Shown here piece after piece: positions 18,230-64,000 of a stretch of DNA of 64,000 nt (its first letter is position 1; every line of letters starts with the position of its first letter). Made by a program: the position numbers and the translations under genes. A model generated the notes under the pieces. That model ran no database searches. It worked only from the letters and a program-made list of their open reading frames with translations, and was not told where the DNA came from. Origin of the DNA: Amoebidium appalachense (Eukaryota > Ichthyosporea); the NCBI GenBank assembly GCA_963693365.1, contig CAVNZM010000015.1, positions 496,001 to 560,000 on the forward strand. Reading direction: 5' to 3'.

Positions 18230-19165
18230 CGTACGTATGCTCGAACTTTTCATTATATTTTGAACAGCTAGATAGTTAACATTTTATTTGTTCTCCAACG
18301 GCTTCACCCACACCGCCTAAGCCAGACATCTTTCTGGCTCCATTCGTCTTTCATGAATTCAATTGATAATTTAGTCAAGTTTCACACACACTGACATGTC
18401 CTTGATGCACATGGTCCATGGGTATCAAGCAACCTCGTGAAGCAATCTTAAAAAAGCAGGCATGTGTCTGTGTATAGTCAAGTTGCTGTTATGATTAGCC
18501 AGAAGCAGTGTGTGCAGGAGTGGTGTTCAAGTTTACAGATCAAGAAGAATCAGGATAGATCATATTTATGCACATGTACTGTGCGCATCTATGATGTGTG
18601 CTATCTTAATTAGTTACTCTTTATCTTTAAGGCAACCCGAAATCTATATCGCGTGCCATCCCAAGAACAGCGAGACGACAACCCGAACAAAATCCCCCCC
18701 CCTCTCCCTCTGCCCCAAGGAAAAAATAAAATAAAAAATAAAATATAGTTACTATAGTATGCACCAATGGTGTTTCAAACTTAAAAAAACATTGCGGCAC
18801 ACAGACATTCACCCACCCACCCACACCAATTATTCGCACAGAAAACGCTAACATACGAGCACGTAGAGTAGTCATACATCACCCCCTTACAGCTCTCTCA
18901 ACCACATAGTCAACCTAAGACATATGTACACCCGTCCCTATAGCCACATCACACACATACAGACACCTACTTTCCCCTTTCCAAAGAGGAAAGTACAGAA
19001 CGACGGGAAAACATACAAGAAGTGGAAAACATAAGCCTTCATACCGATAGCAAATTGCAACGATGGTTAGAACACCAAGAAAACTCTCTGGCACTTAACA
19101 TTTACTACCCTTGATTAACAGCAGAAGAAATCGCTTGAATGCTGCGGAAATTCCTCTGACTTAGT
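18230..19165. other. Stretch downstream of RAB3GAP2
   Basis: AT-rich unique sequence without a gene or repeat that I can support. It should contain the 3' end of RAB3GAP2 and the 5' part of the putative gene at 17.4-18.2 kb. Confidence 0.4.
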
Positions 19166-49524
<30,359 letters not shown>

Positions 49525-50196
49525 GCTCCTTCCGACGTCTAATCTTACTTACATATATCAGCCTATTTTCATGCAAAACGTGGCTATGATGTCAGAGTGT
49601 CCACGAACCCTTTGTTTAAGGAATATGATTCGTGGTTATGATGTTTTCGTGTAGAAGCAAGGAGGCACATCCGCCATATAGATGGCACATCTACTGGGAA
49701 AATCTGCTGGGAAATGTTCCAGTTTTATGTGGCCTCGCCCTAAGACTATGTACATACACGTACGTGATAGAACTCGAGGCTCGATCTCGCTCGATCCGCT
49801 CAAACTTTGCTGTGGTTGTCAACATAAAGACTTTTGCGCAACCTAAATAACCATATATAGTCTATCTGGTGCGCGATCCACCTATCCAAACATTGTGTAG
49901 CACATTTTTGTGAGCCACGCCCACATTCCGACAGCTGGTGTCTGCATCTAACAGGCAGATGGAGGCTTGTGACACTGGGTGCATGCGAGGTTCAAGGGTG
50001 CTACAGAAAGCACTTGGACATGTGAACATATGACACACATCTTGACACACATACATGTTTTCGTTAGGTCACCTGAACGCCCGCCATGCCCGTGTGTATA
50101 TGTAAGCTTTGGGTCTGAGACAGCAAAAACTGAAAACCCCCAGTGTAGAGTTCCTCTTGCCATACCTTAATTTGCACTGAAAGTGCCTTGTTGATA

Positions 50197-50239
50197 GCAC
50201 CGGCCCACGGCGGTGTTTCTAGATGGCCGTGCACCGGCC
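50197..50239. mobile_element. Miniature hairpin element, copy 1 (26 bp, with target-site duplication)
   Basis: Element 50206-50231 = CACGGC, GGTGTTT, CTAGATGGCCGTG. Direct repeats CACCGGCC flank it at 50198-50205 and 50232-50239 (nine bases if the shared G is counted). The left arm lacks the seven central bases CATCTAG present in the copy at 58 kb. Confidence 0.7.
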
Positions 50240-50789
50240 ACGGACTGCGCGGTCCACCGTTCCGGCCTCACTCAAGTTGGCTACGCACACGCACGTCGCT
50301 GCGCTTTGTCATAATGTACCTGTGTGCACATGTGACAACAATATCACCTGCAACTTGATCTATCAATCGCCTGGCAGTGGTAAGAGCCTTGCACCCGTAG
50401 TACTACTATCAGACAGCAGCGCAAATGTCACAACCAAGGTTTCACAAATTCCTGCAGTATCACGTGCAGATGATTTTAAGAGGTGCAGTACGCACATAAT
50501 ATTATCCAGAACATTTACTGTAAGCCTTGTTGTTAGTTTTAACTCTTTATTCCTAATAATTCATTCAAAACACACAACTTGTACAAGCATGATTGCTGAC
50601 AATTGCCAACGGTGTATTACTTAGCAAACACTGCATGCTCGCGGTTAGCTACAATCGTGTTGTGTTTTCCCGCTCACGTATTTTTACACAGCCCCAAAAA
50701 CGCTTACTTTGACAGCGACATGTGTGGCACTCAAGTAGCATAAGTGCGACGCGTAGCACTTTATCACCATCCACTGAACCTTTTGGGGG

Positions 50790-50797
50790 TATATAAG
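50790..50797 (+). promoter_or_regulatory. TATA box
   Basis: TATATAAG about 400 nt before the ATG at 51194, followed by pyrimidine-rich sequence. Likely core promoter of the plus-strand coiled-coil gene, with a long or spliced 5' UTR. Confidence 0.5.
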
Positions 50798-51193
50798 CCG
50801 TCAGTGACACACACACTCTCCTCGCACCAGATCTTCGCTCCACTCACGGTGCTCGTGTTGACCATTCACCTTCCGTGTGGCCTACCGGCGAGCTGGTAGA
50901 GCTCTAGGCTCCCGAGGGACTTCGTCTTTCTGGTCTTTCTGTTAACAAAAGACATCGTGTTGACGTTGTCAAAGTTTACCCTGGCGTGTACTTAGAAAAA
51001 TATTTGCTATTTACTAGCGCTGTCCTCTCGAGCTCCCTCCTTTCCCTTTCTCTTTTGGCACACAGTTCAACGGCTATGCATGGCGAAGTAAACACCACAC
51101 CAACACACACACTTTTAGTTGCCGTTTAAACCATTGGTTTACCCGCCACATGCACACCCCCATGGGTAGAACATAATCTACCGTGTGCACTGC

Positions 51194-51680
51194 ATGATGT
51201 CATCACAGTACAACAAACAACGCCCCGTCCCAAAACCACGGCCACACGCCATCGCCGAATACACACCCGCCCGCCCACACACACACCCACGTGCTGATTT
51301 CGACAAGTGCAGCAACACCCCCTCCTCCGAGCAACACACACACACGTACGACACATACTGCAACGGGTGTAATAATAAGGACGGAGAAGGAACGTACACA
51401 CGTTACATACAGGCGCCACCGACGTACACGGACGCTGAGGGGAGGGTTTGGGAGAAGCGTTACGTGCACCCGCAGAACTTTTTACCGCGGGATTATTTGG
51501 ATGAGAGAGAGATGTCGTCTCGTCAGTCGATGAAGGATAGAGAGGACTTTTGGATGTGGGGCCCCAAGGCTGCTGCACCGCACATCAAGTTTGGCGCTTT
51601 TGGGGAGTATGCAAACGACTTTGACGAAGGTGTGTGTTCATGCCCAATTTTTCCTCTTCATCCCCCGTCCCTCCCCCCCC

Positions 51681-51745
<65 letters not shown>

Positions 51746-52907
51746 ACACACATGCGCTCACGCACGCACACACACAGCACGGCATACACCTCAAGTCTCA
51801 ATGCACACATATGCATGTACATACATGCGGAAAAGCCTTACACAAATAGGGTGTGAAAATAGCCATGTAGAAATATGAAACAAAACATGGCCCACATACT
51901 CAACCGAGCTTCGCAAAGAGATACTTTCCCTTGCTTTCCACCTTTTCAACCCACCTACAAACTGAAATCTACATATTAATGCTCACTGCGCGCCTCCAAA
52001 GTATTTTGAAATCCTTTTTTTTTTTTTTAATAGGTCACTGAAACACATTGCAAAGCCATGCATGGGAGTGCGAGATCTGGATGGCTGGAGGGTAGCTGAA
52101 AGAGAAGTTGGGTGGGAAACATAGCTTCATAAATAACAATTGCTCTGGGTTATGTATAACCAATGCTCCATTCTCCCAGAACCTCAGAAAGGCGACACGC
52201 TCTCCCAGGCCCCTCCCACCGCCACAAACCACTCCGAGAACAGAGCTCCCACCCAACCACCTGCCGCATCTCAGACCGTCTCCGTGGCAACGACCAATGA
52301 AAACCGTCCAGTGAACGCAAATTCCCACACAACACGTGACAACAACCAACACGTGCGTACTCCTGCCAACCAGACCCACCACCAGCGAGAAATCGACATT
52401 GACCCTCCCTCGGAAGACGAAACGGATTCCCGCCGGCGCTACGCGGAACGTTCCAGAAACACCATGCCTGAACCGCGTGACCAGGCGCGTGACCAGGCGC
52501 GGGAGCAGGCACGGGAACAGGCGCGTGAGCAGGCACGTGATCAGACACGTGATCAGACACGTGAACAAGCACGTGACGACCAACCACGTGAAGATGTCGG
52601 AGATAACGAAGGGTACCAGTTCTCGCTGTTGCAGGAGGAGTCGACGGCCGACGAGCATTACAAGTCGACTTTAAGGATCGTTAAAGGAACATACTGGAAC
52701 ATTCGAGAGAAGACTGAGAGGACCGCGGAGAGGCTCGAAGAGCTAAAAATGGAGTATGCACGTGCGGTGCGAGAAGTGGAGAGGCTGGGAGATTTGGTCG
52801 AACGGACAAAAAAGGAAAAAGTGTCGAACGAAGCGATGCTATTGGCTGCAGAGGTGGCTTTGGATGCGTTTGTGAAGGGGTTCTGCCAGGCTGATCTCGC
52901 TAAGTGA
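51194..52907 (+). CDS. Unrecognised protein with RDQA repeats and coiled coil
   Basis: Two exons, 51194-51629 and 52180-52907 (GT-AG, phase 1), about 387 residues. The ATG at 51194 is the first in the frame (MMSSQYNKQRPVPKPRP). The N-terminal third is polar with a few Cys (FDKCSNTPSS, CNGCNNKDGEG) and aromatic motifs (VWEKRYVHPQNFLPRDYL, DFWMWGPKAA). The middle is disordered and Gln/Thr/Pro-rich. Then come about nine tandem R[DE]Q[AT] tetrapeptides. The C-terminal quarter (about residues 300-380) looks like a coiled coil with heptad-like Leu/Val and high charge (KTERTAERLEELKMEYARAV). No signal peptide, membrane segment or enzyme motif is seen. I do not recognise a family; a structural or adaptor role would fit but is unproven. 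Intron 1 opens with gtgtgtg and contains C and CA runs like other introns here. Confidence 0.7.
51677..51752. repeat. C run and (CA)n in the intron
   Basis: About 10 C followed by about 30 CA units, just downstream of the exon 1 donor of the coiled-coil gene. Confidence 0.95.
52476..52577 (+). repeat. 12-bp coding minisatellite (RDQA)
   Basis: Nine degenerate units of the type CGTGACCAGGCG, in frame. Confidence 0.9.
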
Positions 52908-53361
52908 TCGTTTTAAAAAAAAAGGGTTTATAGTTTCAAGGGCGGTTTTGTGGACACGGTGGTATGATCTAATATGATTTTCATGTGATTTAGAGTCTCC
53001 TTCTGTTGGGTTGTTGAAAAGGACGGTTTCCGCTTGGCGGTTGTACATATCCCCAAGGGGGGAGGGAAGGAGCTGGGAGGGAGAAGAGGGGAGGGTGGGG
53101 GGGAAGGGAAGGGGGTGGGAGGAGGGGGAGGGGAGGGGGAGGATTTTTTTGGATGTTCCTCAGCGGCTGTGTTGATGCACTGTGCCCACCGAGGTAACAA
53201 AAGGAGAAGCTTAAAGGGGGGGGGGGAGTATTTTCCTGTTCGTTTGTTCTTTTTTTTTTTTTGTTGTATTTTTTTGTTTTTTTGTGAGCAGATGTACAAG
53301 TATGCCGAGTATATGTGCACATCATATAATCCGGTATGGTTGTTACAGTTGCATATATATA

Positions 53362-53398
<37 letters not shown>

Positions 53399-54476
53399 TA
53401 TAGTATCGGATATTTTTTGTGTAAATTGAAGTCATTCAAAATGTTGATACTGTGTTTTTTTCAACATGTTTTCCGTTTTTTTCAACATTTTTTCAAACAC
53501 AGATAGCCTGACTCTCTTGATGTGTTTAGGGTTTGATTTTAGTTCCGTGTGTTGTGTGTGGAAGGGGGTCTAAAGCTTATTTATTGGGCCTTGTGCTATC
53601 TGCCCTTGAAGAGTCTCGATACATAGCCACGGGGGTGAAGGGGGGGGGGAGGGGGGGGGGGGGGGGGGGGGGCACTTTTTGGAATGCATGCGGTGGGAGA
53701 GGGGGGGGGGGGGGGGGGGGGGGGGGGGAGGGGGGGGCATGGTAAAATCTGCTGCCAAAAACTGTGATCCGAACGTGCATTCACCCTGGATGCATTCACC
53801 CTGGATACATACGAGTAAAACAGTACTTTCCAAAAATAAACACTATCTGTGGCATACATTTAAAGTTGTGCACTTCTCTCTCAAGTCAAAGCCCCCCCCC
53901 CCCCCCCCCCCCCCGGGCGCCCTCTTCACACACAACACACACACACAACATATACATCTTGCACACACACACCAATACAACTCACCCACTGAAGCACACA
54001 CATACAGCACACACATACAGCACACATATACAGCACACATACACAGCACACACACCAAACACACACACAAATGCAAAACACACACCAAATAAACTACCCA
54101 CGCTGGACGGCAAAAACCGTTATGAACAACAACACACCCAAAAAAAAACTTGAAACCACAGCCAACCACATATCAGCCGTGCACCTCTTTGCTTGTACTA
54201 CGGGATTACATAGCGTGCAGAATTCTTTTTTTGTTGCTAAGGGCTGGCGGTGTTCTTTGCTTTCTAAATTTCACCCCCCCCCCCCCCCCCCCCAATTCCC
54301 CGCCCTTTTCTCCCCTTCCCCTCCCCCTCCCCCTCCTCCCCCCCCCCCCTTTTCTCCTCCCCCCCCCCCCCCCCCCCCCTTCCCCCCTCCCCCCCGGTCC
54401 CGGTCTAGCATAGCCCTCGATTTTCCCTTTCCTCTCACCACCACCATCCGACTTTCATCCCCCTCCCCCTCCCCCC

Positions 54477-54507
<31 letters not shown>

Positions 54508-54677
54508 AAAAAAAAAAAAAAAACCCTTTCTTCCCTGCCCCGCCATCCTTCAACAACCCCAACAATCACTCATGTCAGACATGCACACCACACGCCCGCG
54601 CGGGCGCTACGCAAACATGTGCCTACTGCCCCACTGACAGGTGGGTCGTGGGGAGGGAGGGGGGGGAGGGGGGGGGA

Positions 54678-54712
<35 letters not shown>

Positions 54713-54974
54713 AGGGGGGGGGGGGGGAGGGGGAGGGGGAGGGGCACTAGGCGACCTCAAAAATGCTTTCTTATAATTCAGTGGCAGTGTCGGAATCAAG
54801 AGTTGTGTAAAGACCACAAACGGTGGCCAACTCCCACTCATCGTGTGTGTTCGTTTGCGTTATGTGTGAGCATGAAACACTGTACATGGACAGACACACC
54901 TATGTAATCTTTCAAGTTGTCCGTTACCATACACAAAGCAACACACACACACACACACATGCACACGCACCGCG

Positions 54975-55008
<34 letters not shown>

Positions 55009-55019
55009 GCACGATGTGA
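52908..55019. other. Intergenic, repeat-rich
   Basis: Holds a (TA)n array (about 53358-53397), G runs (53641-53672 and 53701-53736), C runs (53891-53914, 54274-54292, 54351-54379 and 54470-54497), a CA-rich stretch (53925-54085) and a G block (54661-54740). No gene that I can support. Confidence 0.55.
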
Positions 55020-55740
55020 AGCTTACCCTTCGCACGAGCGATCCGTGCTGTGAGGAGCTTGCGGAAATCAATACCTCGTGCAGTAAAAGGAATACCCAAA
55101 TAGTCATAGGTGCTCTGAACAGGAAATAGGAAGGCCGGCCAATCGAAAGGAAACGTTTTTCGAAAAAGTAGCACACTTTGCAATTCCGACTGTCATGGGA
55201 TTCTCGGTGCACCATTGATCCACCTGACGAAGCATCTGGTGCATGACATCTTCGGTTAAGGAACAAAGAACAATATCGTCCGCAAAAAGGAGACCCGGTA
55301 CACGGCGGGTATGCAGTTGGCCAAAGGGTTCGAGGGCGCAGGCTAAATCGTCAATGAAAACATCAAACAACAACGGACTCAGGAGGGACCCCTGCAGAAG
55401 ACCCCGAGAACGGGAAAAACCGGGTGTTAATGTTCCATTGACCGCCGCTCGTCCGCGAGTGGTATCGAACAACGCTTGCAGAAGACGGCCAAAGGGGCCT
55501 GGTAAGCCCCGCATAGCCAGCTTATGCCATAACAAACCAGTGGGTACGGTGTCGTAGGCGTTCTTAAGGTCGATGAAGACAACGTGTGGAGAGCCAGAAG
55601 TAATGGATTCATGGAGTAACAGACTGTGAGAAAATTGTGCATGGGTGATGCCAAATTCCCGCCTATTCCTAAATACTCCAATCAATGCCCCTCAGACCTC
55701 AGACCGAGTCAAAAGGATCTTCACCAAGGCCTCCTAAATA
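55020..55740 (-). pseudogene. Non-LTR (LINE-type) reverse transcriptase fragment
   Basis: Minus-strand reverse transcriptase with palm motifs in order: FIDLKNAYDTVP (A), GLLQGSLLSPLLFDVF (B), LLFADDIVL (C, the catalytic FADD), MTVGIAKCATF (D) and, in another frame, YDYLGIPF (E). The frame breaks between about 55150 and 55130. An in-frame stop lies upstream near 55695, after a segment ending ALVKILLTRSEV. No endonuclease or 3' tail is seen, and the homology ends at a (GT)n tract. It is therefore a dead, 5'- and 3'-truncated insertion. Confidence 0.85.
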
Positions 55741-56879
55741 CAACTTGATCTTCACCCATGGAACGGGCGCCTGACGTCACAAGTGTTTGCGCAAACTCGT
55801 GTCATGGCCCGTTTATCTAGGAGGCTTTGATTCAAACCGTGACCAACATAAATTATTTCAGATATAGCCGGATATAGGTAGCGATAACAAGAACCAATCA
55901 AATCTGTTGCCGCCATCGACTTAACAACCAATCATATCATTTAGCTAATCAGCTGCCAACACCCCCTGAGACTGAGACTCTCAGGGTTAGACAATACCCG
56001 GAAAATACCCTACAAAATACCCCACCCCGAAAACAAAATAACCCACTTGCTGAGGGACGGGGTACTCTACCTTGGCCGACTAGGGTACTATGGGGTACAC
56101 ATGGGTTATAGGGTATACATACAAGGTTGTTGTGTCTATATATGTCTGCCTGGCTGCCTCTGTGCAGTAGTTACCTACATGATAAAGCACTGTTTCTGGG
56201 GGTCTATTCAATCCCGGAATTGGGGCCACCGAGTGACATTGTTTATCTCTGAGTTGAAATATCTCGTTCTATTCGTATACCTATTTGGATTTCGGTCAGC
56301 GGCTCAGCCTCGGGCGCTTGGCGGACCCGGCCGGATCGGATGGGGGGGGGGGGGGGGGGGGGGGGTTGTTAAGATTGGGAAGGCTATCATCAGTATGCCA
56401 CAATGCGCAAGGGAGGGGTTGAAAGGTGCTTAGCTATATGTAAGTCTCTTTGACTCTCAGTGCCATTCGCAGGTATTGAGGGAAGGGAGCGAGGGATTGG
56501 AGGAAGGGTGCGTGGGGAGTTGGGGTGGGGGGGGGGGGGGGAGGGGGGGAGGGGGGTTGAACAGAGGGTCAGAGAAGGAAGATACATACTGTGTGTGTGT
56601 GTGTGGGAGAGGAGGGGGAGGAGGGAGACAAAGGACGTTTGGAAAGTTGGCTGGGTGCCTGGGGCCGGAGCTGGCCGGGGGGTCCGTAGGGGGGAGGGGG
56701 GCCCTGAGAGGAGAGAGGGGGGGGGGGGGGGGGGGGGGGGAGGGGGGAGACGAGAAAGAATGTGAAGCCAAGTTGCATGTAGGCGGAGGAAACAGGCAAA
56801 GAGAGAGCTATAAGGGTAGTGAGGGAGGGGGTGGGGGTGGGGGGGAGAGGGGGGGACTTCGGAGAGAAAGGACCGGGAG

Positions 56880-57656
<777 letters not shown>

Positions 57657-58039
57657 CGAGAGAGACTTTCAGATCTCTAGAAGCCTTGGGTGCGCGGGCG
57701 CCCCAAGAGGGGAAATGACCGTAAGAGAAATCCCCACGAGAGAATACCTAAGAAAGGACCACAAGCTAGAGACACGGAGAGAACTTAGCACACAGGAACA
57801 GGTGCGAATGTGGTCAAAGTAAAGCTTTTCAGCGGGCGGCACACTCCACACGCCTCTATTTAGTCAGCAATATGATGTCTCTATCCTGAGATGAACAGGC
57901 GATTATAACGCCTAAACGACTGGCTGTTTCAGGTTATAATGGTGCAGGTAGGCGGGTGGTTACATGCGTGGTGAAAAACAAGACTGAGTTTTCACCCGTA
58001 GTGTATCATGTGTGTTTTGGCTTGTGACCAGACAGGGGA

Positions 58040-58089
58040 CAGGGGCTGCACGGCCATCTAGGTGTTTCTAGATGGCCGTGCAGGGGCTG
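58040..58089. mobile_element. Miniature hairpin element, copy 2 (32 bp, with target-site duplication)
   Basis: Element 58049-58080: arms CACGGCCATCTAG and CTAGATGGCCGTG (perfect 13-bp inverted repeat) around loop GTGTTT. Flanked by identical 9-bp direct repeats CAGGGGCTG (58040-58048 and 58081-58089). Confidence 0.75.
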
Positions 58090-58415
58090 TTAGCTGCAGG
58101 ATATATTTACATATTAGCGGATAGGTACACGATTATCCCGGAAAAACCCCACCTTCCGCGAGGCCAAAATACATGACGTCAAAAGCCTTCGGAAAATACC
58201 CGACTGTGAAACCCAAATGTCGAACCCTGGACTGAGTCAGCTCTAGAGTCTGACCCTGTGAAGTTGTGATCCCTACTTTTTTTTTTTTAGTTTTACATAC
58301 ACTGTGTCAACTTTCGTGCAGGAAATTTGCAACCTACACGGGCCTTCTCAAGTGTTTAAGACATAACCACAGAAATAGATTCCTCTTTCACCTGTGCCTT
58401 TATCTCAACCCCACC

Positions 58416-64000
<5,585 letters not shown>

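Larger units (their letters stand above)
49525..51193. other. Divergent intergenic / promoter region
   Basis: Lies between the RAB3GAP2 start (minus) and the coiled-coil gene (plus). Mostly unique sequence with few simple repeats, unlike the surrounding introns. It contains the hairpin element at 50.2 kb and the TATA box at 50790. Confidence 0.6.

Noticed and set aside
50878-50945. tRNA-like stretch (gcgagctggtagagctctagg)
   Set aside because: It resembles a D-arm/A box only; there is no B box or closing acceptor stem. At most a degraded tRNA-derived fragment.

Overview
The window is nuclear DNA of a unicellular (or at least non-model) eukaryote. Genes are broken into many short exons (mostly 40-260 nt) with GT-AG and a few GC-AG introns, there is an AATAAA polyadenylation signal, and roughly half of the bases are simple repeats: (GT/CA)n, runs of G or C up to about 60 nt, (GA)n and (GGGA)n. 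I cannot place the lineage. The gene mix (an HSPA14-type Hsp70, RAB3GAP2, a bacterial-type alanine dehydrogenase, a plant-type class II PRPP synthetase and a secreted CBM5/12-like protein) does not point to fungi, land plants or vertebrates alone.

Layout. 1-3507 (+): 3' half of an HSPA14-like gene. 6083-8822 (+): secreted carbohydrate-binding protein with a Thr/Ser-rich linker and one homopolymer frameshift. 11093-15509 (-): complete seven-exon alanine dehydrogenase. About 17.4-18.2 kb (-): two or three exon-like pieces of an unrecognised gene. 19166-49524 (-): a 30-kb gene of 35 exons that I reconstruct as RAB3GAP2; only the joins around exons 3-5 and the donor of exon 29 stay ambiguous. 49.5-51.2 kb: divergent promoter region with a TATA box. 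51194-52907 (+): two-exon gene for an unrecognised protein with RDQA repeats and a coiled coil. About 55.0-55.7 kb (-): decayed LINE-type reverse transcriptase. 58416 to the window end (+): first seven exons of a PRPP synthetase.

The genes look like unrelated housekeeping functions (chaperone, Rab regulation, amino-acid and nucleotide metabolism), not a pathway cluster. What is unusual is the non-coding architecture. Microsatellites are oriented by splicing: sense-strand (GT)n tends to start at donors and sense-strand (CA)n to end at acceptors. Several introns hold tandem copies of their own exon/splice-site junction. A dispersed element family sits in introns, always in the sense orientation, next to poly(C). 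A tiny hairpin element of 26-32 bp occurs twice, each time between 8-9 bp target-site duplications. All exon joins were worked out by hand from reading frame, splice dinucleotides and remembered family sequences; no alignment was run.
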